DNA from: an uncultured Neomegalonema sp.
GTDB lineage: Bacteria; Pseudomonadota; Alphaproteobacteria; Rhodobacterales; Rhodobacteraceae
NCBI GenBank assembly: GCA_937958345.1
Contig: CALGNW010000191.1
Location: 1 to 12,933 of the forward strand
Reading direction: 5' to 3'
DNA length: 12,933 nucleotides
Positions 1 through 5,673 of the stretch are shown here, one piece after another (the stretch's first letter is position 1; each line of letters opens with the position of its first letter). The translations under genes and the position numbers were made by a program. The notes beneath the pieces were generated by a model. That model did no database searches, was not told the origin of the DNA, and saw only the letters and a program-made list of their open reading frames with translations.

Positions 1-345
1 TTTCTCGCAGGTTCCCGCGATAAGCTGTTTGCGCCACTTGCCGCAGAGTATGTGGAAGAAGGTCATTGCCGCGACCAAGGCGAGCTTGGCCCAAATCCAG
101 CTTTCGCCGGGGCCGACAATGGCGATAATCAACAGAAATCCCGAAATCCATGTGACGATCATGGCAGGATTCATTATGCGTTTCAGCAGCTTAACCTCTG
201 CCGCCTCGTATTCTGTTTTGACCTCTGCGGAGGATGTTTCCACATGGTAGACAAAAAGTCGGGGCAGGTAGAGCAGACCCGCCATCCAACTGATCACCGC
301 CAGAATGTGCAACCATTTGATCCAGAGATAATACTCGGCGATCAT
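1..345 (-). CDS. hemJ: Protoporphyrinogen oxidase HemJ (C-terminus cut by window edge)
   Basis: HemJ is the membrane-embedded, heme-dependent protoporphyrinogen IX oxidase used by most alphaproteobacteria in the penultimate step of heme synthesis. The 115 codons visible begin MIAEYYLWIKWLHILAVISW and continue with the family hallmark GLLYLPRLFVYH. His13 in the first membrane segment corresponds to the conserved heme-ligand histidine of the family. A later KLLKRIMNPAM stretch precedes a second membrane segment (about residues 60-77), and a third begins near residue 88. Full-length members have roughly 140-150 residues, so about 30 residues lie beyond position 1. The ATG at 345-343 overlaps the hemE TGA (344-342) by 4 nt as ATGA, which suggests translational coupling with hemE, another heme-pathway gene. 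The family call is firm; the cut is only the window boundary. Confidence 0.9.
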   Translation of the reverse strand, partial: MIAEYYLWIKWLHILAVISWMAGLLYLPRLFVYHVETSSAEVKTEYEAAEVKLLKRIMNPAMIVTWISGFLLIIAIVGPGESWIWAKLALVAAMTFFHILCGKWRKQLIAGTCEK

Positions 346-1373
346 CCTCTGATCCGTTTCAGCAAGGCATCGACATTCTTTGTATCCGCGTCCGGCGTGA
401 TGCCGTGACCGAGGTTAAAGACATGCGGGCCGTTTCCGAGGGCTTCGCGGATGCGGTCAATGTCTGCCAGCATGGCATCGCCGCCCGTCACCATGTGCAT
501 CGGCTCAAGATTGCCCTGCACGGTGCAATGGGGCTGGATCTCGCGCGCCGCCCATTCAGGGGACTCGGTTTGATCGAGGCTGATGCCATTGACGCCCGTC
601 GCCTTGGCAAAGTCCGCATATTCAGAGCCGACACCGCGCGGAAATCCAATGATCGGGGTATTCGGATGGGCTGCACGCACGGCGTTGACGATTTTGATCG
701 TCGGCGCGACGCAGTATTTATCAAAACTGTTCGGCGCAAGCGCGCTCGCCCAACTGTCAAAGATCTGCACCGCCTCTGCGCCGCTGTCGATTTGGCGGAT
801 AAGGTAGTGAGAAACAGCCTCGGTCAAAGCATCAATCAAGCCGGAAAAACGCTCGGGGTTTGAGAACATCAAACGACGCGCGGCCGCTTGTTCGTCTTTG
901 CCCCGTCCCGCAATCACATAGGTCGCGAGCGTCCATGGCGCTCCGGAAAATCCGATCAGCGCGGTTTCCTTCGGCAATTCTTCGCGCAGGCGTCCGACGG
1001 TTTCGTAAACCGGGGCGAGATGCGCGTGAAAGGTCTCAAGATTGAGCGTTGGCAGAGCCTCATCATCCGTCAGCGGGTTGAGGCGCGGGCCTTCTCCGGT
1101 TTCGAACCAGACATCGCGGCCCATCGCATGGGGAACCACAAGAATATCCGAAAAAAGGATCGAGGCATCAAAGCCGAACCGCCTGATCGGTTGAAGCGTC
1201 ACCTCAACAGCAAAATCCGGCGTGTAGCAGAGGTTCAGAAAACCTCCGGCCTTTTCGCGTAACGCGCGGTACTCCGGCAAATACCGGCCCGCTTGTCTCA
1301 TCAGCCAGACGGGCGGTACGGAAAGGGTTTCGCCGTTAAGGGCACGGATCAGCAATTTATCTTCTGTGTTCAT
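342..1373 (-). CDS. hemE: Uroporphyrinogen decarboxylase HemE
   Basis: This cytosolic enzyme decarboxylates the four acetate side chains of uroporphyrinogen III to give coproporphyrinogen III in heme and tetrapyrrole synthesis. The 343-residue product has the usual family length. It shows the signature RQAGRYLPEYR (residues 26-36), FSDILV with the substrate-binding Asp76, GFSGAPWTLATYVI (141-154) and the C-terminal NLGHGI with His323. I start at the ATG at 1373-1371 (MNTEDKLLIR). The frame stays open 24 codons further upstream, but that part is Arg/Lys-rich, has no family similarity and runs into the putative origin. A weak purine-rich CAGAGA lies just upstream of the ATG. The gene diverges from the DUF299 gene and overlaps hemJ by 4 nt. 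Its promoter must lie in the origin-like gap, as hemE transcription does in Caulobacter. Confidence 0.96.
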   Translation of the reverse strand: MNTEDKLLIRALNGETLSVPPVWLMRQAGRYLPEYRALREKAGGFLNLCYTPDFAVEVTLQPIRRFGFDASILFSDILVVPHAMGRDVWFETGEGPRLNPLTDDEALPTLNLETFHAHLAPVYETVGRLREELPKETALIGFSGAPWTLATYVIAGRGKDEQAAARRLMFSNPERFSGLIDALTEAVSHYLIRQIDSGAEAVQIFDSWASALAPNSFDKYCVAPTIKIVNAVRAAHPNTPIIGFPRGVGSEYADFAKATGVNGISLDQTESPEWAAREIQPHCTVQGNLEPMHMVTGGDAMLADIDRIREALGNGPHVFNLGHGITPDADTKNVDALLKRIRG

Positions 1374-1453
1374 GGTCTCTGTGTTTCGCGTTTTTTGCCA
1401 AGGTGCAAGCGGTCCGATGCCGCGCGCTGATATCTTTTTTATCATTCCATTAA

Positions 1454-1484
1454 GAATCTTGAATCTTGTTAATAGATTTGAATC
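1454..1484. promoter_or_regulatory. Cluster of three GANTC (CcrM-type) methylation sites
   Basis: GAATC occurs at 1454-1458, 1461-1465 and 1480-1484, with the last ending 2 nt before the perfect DnaA box. Two more GANTC sites (GACTC) lie at 1709-1713 and 1723-1727. GANTC is the target of the alphaproteobacterial cell-cycle adenine methyltransferase CcrM, and such sites are used in origins and cell-cycle promoters. Five in 420 bp exceeds the one to two expected by chance. The sites are certain; a regulatory role is inferred. Confidence 0.55.
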
Positions 1485-1486
1485 CC

Positions 1487-1495
1487 TGTGGATAA
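1487..1495 (-). promoter_or_regulatory. DnaA box, perfect consensus
   Basis: The plus strand reads TGTGGATAA, so the minus strand reads TTATCCACA, an exact match to the high-affinity DnaA box. It lies in the middle of the AT-rich hemE-proximal half of the gap, next to the GANTC cluster and a tandem TTTACCAAT repeat. Confidence 0.75.
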
Positions 1496-1507
1496 CGGGG
1501 ATTAACG

Positions 1508-1526
1508 TTTACCAATTTTTACCAAT
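1508..1526 (+). repeat. Tandem TTTACCAAT direct repeat, 10-bp period
   Basis: TTTACCAAT occurs at 1508-1516 and again at 1518-1526, so the copies are spaced 10 bp apart, about one helical turn, and lie on the same DNA face. The repeat is AT-rich and sits 12 bp from the perfect DnaA box. This could be part of the unwinding element or a binding site for a dimeric protein. I recognise no specific factor. Confidence 0.5.
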
Positions 1527-1530
1527 GGAT

Positions 1531-1539
1531 TTATCCCTG
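1531..1539 (+). promoter_or_regulatory. Weak DnaA-like box
   Basis: TTATCCCTG matches the first six positions of the TTATCCACA consensus and differs in the last three. Low-affinity boxes of a similar TCCC type occur in the Caulobacter origin, but alone this match would be weak. It is reported because of its position beside the stronger sites. Confidence 0.3.
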
Positions 1540-1600
1540 TTCGAATTTGATACAACCGGGATGCAGGACAGGCACAATGTTAACGAATTATTCATATAGA

Positions 1601-1615
1601 TTAACAGATCGTTAA
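1601..1615 (+). promoter_or_regulatory. CtrA-type binding site (TTAA-N7-TTAA)
   Basis: TTAACAGATCGTTAA has two TTAA half-sites separated by exactly 7 nt, which is the CtrA recognition spacing. Only the final C of the extended TTAA-N7-TTAAC consensus is missing (G here). It is also a perfect inverted repeat, TTAAC-N5-GTTAA, so another dimeric regulator is possible. In Caulobacter, CtrA bound to the origin represses initiation. Whether CtrA does so here is inference. Confidence 0.45.
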
Positions 1616-1659
1616 GATTTGGTGATGTGCTGTTTCATGGCGAAGCGTGGGACGGATTT

Positions 1660-1668
1660 TTATCCCCG
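1660..1668 (+). promoter_or_regulatory. Weak DnaA-like box
   Basis: TTATCCCCG matches TTATCCACA at seven of nine positions. A second near-match, TAATTCACA (two mismatches), follows directly at 1669-1677. Both resemble the low-affinity boxes of alphaproteobacterial origins. CGGGGAT at 1496-1502 is the inverted counterpart of ATCCCCG here. Confidence 0.35.
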
Positions 1669-1779
1669 TAATTCACAGACAGGTGTTCGCCGTTTAACAC
1701 CGAAGGATGACTCGCGGGACCGGACTCGCAACACGTGTGTGCAATTCACAAAGAGGGTGGGAAAGCACAGTTACTAACG

Positions 1780-1788
1780 CTATCCACA
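1780..1788 (+). promoter_or_regulatory. DnaA box, one mismatch, next to the DUF299 start codon
   Basis: CTATCCACA differs from TTATCCACA only at the first base. It ends 5 nt before the ATG at 1794 and overlaps the only Shine-Dalgarno-like AGG (1788-1790). It has the same core as the perfect box at 1487-1495, in the opposite orientation. Confidence 0.6.
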
Positions 1789-1793
1789 GGCCT

Positions 1794-2624
1794 ATGGCAG
1801 ATCCCTACCGCATACACATGATCTCGGATTCCACCGGTGAAACGATCTCGTCGGCCCTGCGGGCGACCGTCGCGATGTTCAAGGATGTGAAGGTTTCCTA
1901 TCGTCGCCACGTGATGATTCGCTCGGCGCAGTCGCTCGACGAGGCGCTGGAGGCGATCGCCAAGGAACCGGGGCTGGTCTTTCATACGGTTGTCGAAACG
2001 GACTTGCGCGTCCGGCTGGAAAAACGCTGTCACGAGATCGGTGTGATTGCGGTTCCGTTTCTTGATCCGCTCCTTTCCACCCTCACCGCGTATTTTGGGA
2101 TCAGTGCAGCGATGCGGCCCGGGGCACAGCATGCGGTTGACGAGCGGTATTACACACGTGTCGCGGCGATGGATTTCGCAATGGCCTATGACGACGGGAA
2201 TTCCGCCGAGCGGTTGCGCGAAGCGGATGCTGTGCTGATTGGCGTCAGCCGGACCTCTAAAACCCCGACTTGTGTCTATCTGGCGGTACGCGGAATAAAG
2301 GCGGCGAATGTCCCGCTGATACCGGGCCGCCCCCCGCCCGAGGCGGTGATGGCGCTGGGCAAAAACGGTCCGGTTGTTGTCGGTCTGACCGCCAAACCGA
2401 GCCGACTTGCGCAAATCCGGCAAAACCGGATCGAGGCGCTGAGCCATGATCGTGTGACGGATTATGCCGACCTCGATGCGATCAAGCGCGAGGTTATCGA
2501 GGCGCGGCAACTGATGGAACGGCTCGAATGCCCCATTATTGATGTCACGCGGCGGTCGATCGAGGAAACCTCGGCGGCGATACTGCAACTGGTCGAGGCG
2601 CGGCGGGCGGAGAAGGGCGCGTGA
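1794..2624 (+). CDS. ppsR: DUF299 kinase/pyrophosphorylase (PPDK/PEP synthase regulatory protein)
   Basis: Members of this family are bifunctional ADP-dependent Ser/Thr kinases and Pi-dependent phosphatases. They switch PEP synthase or pyruvate phosphate dikinase off and on, and so control pyruvate/PEP interconversion. The 276-residue product has the normal length. It opens with the family start MADPYRIHMISDSTGET and carries the P-loop-like GVSRTSKTP at residues 150-158. Its C-terminal part (CPIIDVTRRSIEETSA) is also typical. The frame is open for 29 codons upstream of the ATG at 1794, but that part is unlike the family and crosses the DnaA box, so I reject it. The partner enzyme is not in the window; pyruvate phosphate dikinase is the likelier one in this lineage. 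The name is unrelated to the photosynthesis repressor PpsR. It overlaps maf by 4 nt (GTGA). Confidence 0.92.
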   Translation: MADPYRIHMISDSTGETISSALRATVAMFKDVKVSYRRHVMIRSAQSLDEALEAIAKEPGLVFHTVVETDLRVRLEKRCHEIGVIAVPFLDPLLSTLTAYFGISAAMRPGAQHAVDERYYTRVAAMDFAMAYDDGNSAERLREADAVLIGVSRTSKTPTCVYLAVRGIKAANVPLIPGRPPPEAVMALGKNGPVVVGLTAKPSRLAQIRQNRIEALSHDRVTDYADLDAIKREVIEARQLMERLECPIIDVTRRSIEETSAAILQLVEARRAEKGA

Positions 2625-3205
2625 CGCTGATTCTGGCGTCGGGCAGCGAAACACGCGCCAAGATGCTGCGCGATGCGGGGGTCGTGTTCGACATTCAACC
2701 ATCGACAGTAGACGAGGATACCCTCAAGGCATCGTACCGGTCTGACGGCAGGTCGGTTGCGGCCATGCTGGCCGAGGCCAAGGCGCGCGAAGTTTCGGCG
2801 CGGTTTCCGGGCCGCCTGGTTCTCGGGTCGGATCAGGTTCTGGTTTTCGAAGACGAAATTTTTGACAAGCCCCGCGATAGGGCCGAGGCGAGGGCGCAGA
2901 TCATGCGCTTGCGCGGGGCGGCGCATGACCTGATCAGTGCCGCGGTCTTCATTCGCGACGGTGTCCTCCGGAACAAGTGTATCGGATCAGCAAGACTGAC
3001 AATGCGCTGTTTTTCAGACGGTTTTCTGGATGAATACCTCGATACCGTCGGCGAAGCGGTTCTCTGGTCGGTCGGCGGGTATCAGATCGAGGGATACGGT
3101 GCGCAGTTGTTCGAGACGATAGACGGAGACTATTTCTCTATACTCGGCCTGCCGCTGATACCGGTACTGGCCGCATTGCGCGACGAGGGAGTAATACCAG
3201 TATGA
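2621..3205 (+). CDS. maf: Maf-family nucleoside triphosphate pyrophosphatase
   Basis: Maf proteins hydrolyse non-canonical or modified NTPs to the monophosphate and pyrophosphate, cleaning the nucleotide pool; some members also affect division. The 194-residue product begins TLILASGSETRAKMLRDAGV, the family N-terminal motif, with ETR in place of the more usual PRR. It has GSDQVLVFEDEIFDKP with the likely catalytic Asp71, and the C-terminal EGYGAQLFETIDGDYFSILG motif. The start is a GTG at 2621 inside the stop of the preceding gene (GTGA). No ATG gives a full N-terminus, so the GTG start is well supported. It overlaps aroE by 4 nt (ATGA). The exact substrate cannot be read from sequence. Confidence 0.93.
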   Translation: MTLILASGSETRAKMLRDAGVVFDIQPSTVDEDTLKASYRSDGRSVAAMLAEAKAREVSARFPGRLVLGSDQVLVFEDEIFDKPRDRAEARAQIMRLRGAAHDLISAAVFIRDGVLRNKCIGSARLTMRCFSDGFLDEYLDTVGEAVLWSVGGYQIEGYGAQLFETIDGDYFSILGLPLIPVLAALRDEGVIPV

Positions 3206-4038
3206 GTGCGAAAGTACCGCCGATGGCGTTTGTCGCCGGTTGGCCCATCGGGCATACCCGCTCGCCCGTTTTGCACGGCCACTGGCTGAAGCGGTACAAA
3301 ATCGCGGGGCAATACCTGCCCCTGCCCATCGCACCGGCAGATTTCGGGGAGGCGCTGCGCATGCTGGGCAAGGTCGGGTTTGTCGGTGGCAACGTCACCC
3401 TTCCCCACAAACTAGCTGCCTTTGAACTTGCCGATGAGGTAACGGACCGCGCCAAACGCCTGCGCGCCGCCAATACGATTGTCTTTGACCGGGATCGCGG
3501 GATCGTTGCCGATAATACAGACGGCTACGGGTTTATCGAGAACCTGCGCTCGGCCCGCCCTGACTGGCGCGGCGACGCGGGACCGGCGACAGTGCTGGGT
3601 GCAGGCGGAGCATCAAGAGCGATTGTCGCGGGGCTTTTGGATGCCGGCGTTCCTCAACTGCGCCTGACAAACCGCACCCGCGAAAAAGCCGAGGCGATTG
3701 CGGACGAACTCGGCGGCGCGATCACGGTTGTCGATTGGGCCGAGGCCGAAGAAGCAGTCGGCGGTTCGGCGCTGGTTGTGAACACCACGAGCATGGGGAT
3801 GGACGGCGGGCCGCCGCTGTCCCTTTCGCTGAATGCGATGGGCGCCGGGGCGCTGGCGACCGATGCGGTCTATGCGCCGCTTGATACACCGTTTCTGAAA
3901 TTGGCGCGAGCCAAGGGCGCGCAAACTGTCGATGGTCTCGGCATGTTGTTGCATCAGGCCCGTCCCGGCTTTGCCGCGTGGTTCGGTCGCGAGCCGGAAG
4001 TGGATGAGGAACTGCGGCAGGCAGTGCTGGGCCGATGA
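3202..4038 (+). CDS. aroE: Shikimate dehydrogenase AroE
   Basis: AroE catalyses the NADPH-dependent reduction of 3-dehydroshikimate to shikimate in the cytosolic aromatic amino acid pathway. The 278-residue product has the shikimate-binding N-terminal domain, with [10 protein letters not shown] (13-22), NVTLPHK with catalytic Lys70, Asn91, and NTDGYG with catalytic Asp107. The dinucleotide-binding domain follows, with [10 protein letters not shown] (131-140) and NRTREKA (157-163), the latter being the NADP-selecting loop. One of the two shikimate-contacting serines is a Thr (Thr19) here, a conservative change. The ATG at 3202 overlaps the maf TGA, and its own TGA overlaps the coaE ATG at 4035. 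Confidence 0.96.
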   Translation: MSAKVPPMAFVAGWPIGHTRSPVLHGHWLKRYKIAGQYLPLPIAPADFGEALRMLGKVGFVGGNVTLPHKLAAFELADEVTDRAKRLRAANTIVFDRDRGIVADNTDGYGFIENLRSARPDWRGDAGPATVLGAGGASRAIVAGLLDAGVPQLRLTNRTREKAEAIADELGGAITVVDWAEAEEAVGGSALVVNTTSMGMDGGPPLSLSLNAMGAGALATDAVYAPLDTPFLKLARAKGAQTVDGLGMLLHQARPGFAAWFGREPEVDEELRQAVLGR

Positions 4039-4628
4039 TCGTTGTTGGCCTGACCGGTTCGATTGGGATGGGGAAATCGACCACCGCCACGATGTTCGCG
4101 GATGAGGGCATTCCGGTCTATGACGCCGATGCGGCGGTTCATGCGCTTTATGCCAAGGGCGGTGCGGCGGTTGATCCGATTGGGCAGCTTGTCCCGGAGG
4201 CCATTGTCGAGGGTGCGGTGGATCGGGATGTGCTGCGCAAGGCGGTTTTTGACGATGACACGCTGCTGCAAAGGATCGAGATGGCGGTTCATCCGCTGTT
4301 GAAAGACAGCCGCCGTGACTTTTTTACGGAAAACCTGAAAGCACCCATCGTTCTGCTGGACATTCCTTTGTTGTTCGAAACCGGCGGCGACAAGAGCGTG
4401 CATAAGATTGTCGTTGTGACCGCCCCGCCCGATGTTCAGCGGGAACGGGTTCTGGCCCGTCCCGAAATGACCGCAGACCGCTTCGAAGCAATCCTCGCAA
4501 AGCAAACCCCCGACGCGGAAAAACGCGCGCGGGCCGATTTTGTGATCGATACAGGCAAGGGCCTCGACGCGGCGCGGATGTCGGTTCATGTGATTGTGTC
4601 AATGCTGCGCGGGGAGGCGGATATATGA
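4035..4628 (+). CDS. coaE: Dephospho-CoA kinase CoaE
   Basis: CoaE phosphorylates the 3'-hydroxyl of dephospho-CoA with ATP, the last step of coenzyme A synthesis. The 197-residue product starts [16 protein letters not shown], with the P-loop at residues 8-16. DAD (30-32), DIPLLFE and the [16 protein letters not shown] lid region are typical of the family. The length is normal. The start codon lies inside the aroE stop (ATGA at 4035-4038), and its stop overlaps the dnaQ start (ATGA at 4625-4628). Neighbouring aroE and dnaQ are the usual partners in alphaproteobacteria. Confidence 0.96.
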   Translation: MIVVGLTGSIGMGKSTTATMFADEGIPVYDADAAVHALYAKGGAAVDPIGQLVPEAIVEGAVDRDVLRKAVFDDDTLLQRIEMAVHPLLKDSRRDFFTENLKAPIVLLDIPLLFETGGDKSVHKIVVVTAPPDVQRERVLARPEMTADRFEAILAKQTPDAEKRARADFVIDTGKGLDAARMSVHVIVSMLRGEADI

Positions 4629-5344
4629 GTGACCTTCGGGAACTGGTTCTGGATACCGAAACCACCGGTCTGGAACCCGGCGAGCATCGGATTGTAGAGA
4701 TCGGCGCGCTCGAGCTGATCAATCACGTTCCTACGGGGCGCACTTATCACCAATACATCAACCCCCGTCGGCCCATGCCCGCCGAAGCCGAGGCAATACA
4801 CGGCATTACCGAGGATTTCCTGCGCGACAAGCCGGTTTTTGAAGAGGTGGCGCAGGCCTTTATTGACTTTATCGGCACGGGCACGCTGGTTATTCATAAT
4901 GCCAAGTTCGATGTGAAGTTTCTGAACTTTGAACTGGGGCGGGTAAACAAGGCCCCGATCAGGTTCGACCGGGTGATCGATACGCTGGATATGGCCCGCA
5001 ACCGGTTTCCGGGCGCGCAGAACAGCCTTGATGCGCTATGCCGCCGATTCCGAATCGATAGCGCGAAACGGGTTAAACACGGCGCATTGCTCGATTCGGA
5101 ATTGCTTGCCGATGTTTACATCGAGCTTATCGGTGGCAGGCAGGGCGGTTTCTCGTTGGATACGTCGGCGCGCACCGGTCCAACGACTGATAGCGGCAGA
5201 TTGCCGGACGCCCCGGCAAAAACACGCGGAAAGCCGCGCCCCGTGCTGCTGACCGAGGACGAAAAAGCTGCCCATTGCGCGTTTATTGATACGCTCGGGG
5301 ATGCTCCGAAATGGCGTGCGCCGGACGATCAAAAGGTCTCGTAA
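4625..5344 (+). CDS. dnaQ: DNA polymerase III epsilon subunit (3'-5' proofreading exonuclease)
   Basis: This is the proofreading exonuclease of the replicative polymerase. The 239-residue product (E. coli epsilon has 243) shows Exo I DTETTG with Asp10 and Glu12, then [17 protein letters not shown] with Asp96 (Exo II), and [14 protein letters not shown] with His152 and Asp157 (Exo III-epsilon). All metal-binding and catalytic residues are present. A QGGFSL segment at 173-178 sits just after the exonuclease domain, where E. coli epsilon has its beta-clamp-binding motif; this role is inferred. The rest is a low-complexity tail that would bind the polymerase alpha subunit. It is the last gene of a run joined by 4-nt overlaps and lies within 4 kb of the putative origin. 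Confidence 0.95.
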   Translation: MSDLRELVLDTETTGLEPGEHRIVEIGALELINHVPTGRTYHQYINPRRPMPAEAEAIHGITEDFLRDKPVFEEVAQAFIDFIGTGTLVIHNAKFDVKFLNFELGRVNKAPIRFDRVIDTLDMARNRFPGAQNSLDALCRRFRIDSAKRVKHGALLDSELLADVYIELIGGRQGGFSLDTSARTGPTTDSGRLPDAPAKTRGKPRPVLLTEDEKAAHCAFIDTLGDAPKWRAPDDQKVS

Positions 5345-5353
5345 ACCATGTTC

Positions 5354-5379
5354 AGGAAACCGGTTGCAAAGCGTTTCCT
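5354..5379 (+). terminator. Possible hairpin terminator after dnaQ
   Basis: AGGAAAC (5354-5360) pairs perfectly with GTTTCCT (5373-5379) around a 12-nt loop, starting 10 nt after the dnaQ stop. The stem is short and no T-run follows, so termination is uncertain. It overlaps the -35 of a possible tRNA promoter. Confidence 0.3.
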
Positions 5380-5391
5380 AATCCGTATATA
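5364..5391 (+). promoter_or_regulatory. Possible sigma70-type promoter for tRNA-Gly
   Basis: TTGCAA (5364-5369) and TATATA (5386-5391) are separated by 16 nt and would start transcription near 5398, about 27 nt before the mature tRNA. The -35 matches TTGACA at four of six positions. A small hairpin (GACCC 5406-5410 / GGGTC 5416-5420) lies in the leader. Inferred from pattern only. Confidence 0.4.
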
Positions 5392-5424
5392 TGCGCGTCT
5401 ACGCCGACCCGAACGGGGTCATGA

Positions 5425-5498
<74 letters not shown>

Positions 5499-5499
<1 letters not shown>

Positions 5500-5520
5500 A
5501 TATTCGCCGGTGGCGATATT
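5499..5520 (+). terminator. Hairpin directly after tRNA-Gly
   Basis: AATAT-(T)-CGCC pairs with GGCG-ATATT across a 3-nt GGT loop: nine pairs with one bulged T, starting at the last base of the tRNA CCA. No T-run follows, so it may be a processing or stabilising hairpin rather than an intrinsic terminator. Confidence 0.4.
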
Positions 5521-5540
5521 GAAAGTTAAACAATCAGAAT

Positions 5541-5575
5541 CCGGAAAAGGCCGACCATCAAAGATGATGGGTCGG
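5541..5575 (-). terminator. Likely rho-independent terminator of the polysaccharide operon
   Basis: CCGACCATC (5551-5559) pairs with GATGGGTCGG (5566-5575) with one bulged G. Read on the minus strand, the stem is followed by CCTTTTCC (5550-5543), a short T-run. It lies about 100 nt downstream of the wzc-like stop, in the convergent gap shared with the tRNA. Confidence 0.5.
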
Positions 5576-5634
5576 GCGTGTATGCGTTGATGTCTACGGA
5601 TTTCAGGTATCGGCGCAGTATGCCACCGTCGCAG

Positions 5635-5668
5635 CTGGTGCAGGCCATGTCCGCGTGGCCTGCACCAG
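5635..5668. repeat. Perfect 13-bp inverted repeat 6 nt beyond the wzc-like stop
   Basis: CTGGTGCAGGCCA (5635-5647) and TGGCCTGCACCAG (5656-5668) are perfect complements around an 8-nt loop. It is the strongest hairpin I found in the window. No T-run follows on either strand, so it is more likely to protect the mRNA 3' end or to assist the terminator further on. It could also be a dispersed palindromic element. Confidence 0.65.
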
Positions 5669-5673
5669 AGATG

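Larger units (their letters stand above)
1374..1793. other. Putative chromosomal replication origin (oriC) between hemE and DUF299 gene
   Basis: Seen: a 420-bp non-coding gap between divergent genes, clearly richer in A/T than its flanks, especially 1433-1485, 1501-1560 and 1577-1620. It contains a perfect DnaA box (1487-1495), a one-mismatch box (1780-1788), weaker boxes (1531-1539, 1660-1668), a TTAA-N7-TTAA site (1601-1615), five GANTC sites and a tandem 9-mer. Known: the Caulobacter origin sits in the hemE / DUF299 intergenic region, and the same neighbourhood holds origins in other alphaproteobacteria. Inference: this is the functional oriC, with melting most likely in the AT-rich hemE-proximal half. 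The hemE promoter is probably embedded here too; a loose candidate is TTCAAG with a TAAAAA-type -10 around 1440-1467 on the minus strand. GC skew over the whole replicon would decide. Confidence 0.75.

Noticed and set aside
1374..1445. 24-codon N-terminal extension of hemE
   Set aside because: It is unlike the family and lies in the AT-rich origin gap; the ATG at 1373 gives the normal N-terminus.
1366..1599. 77-codon plus-strand frame inside the putative origin
   Set aside because: It overlaps the hemE start, the GANTC cluster and the DnaA box, with no family similarity; the region looks regulatory.
1746..2702. 318-codon open frame on the minus strand across the DUF299 gene
   Set aside because: It is antisense to a gene with a complete family signature, is Arg/His-rich without recognisable motifs, and runs into the origin region. 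It is a composition artefact of high-GC coding DNA.
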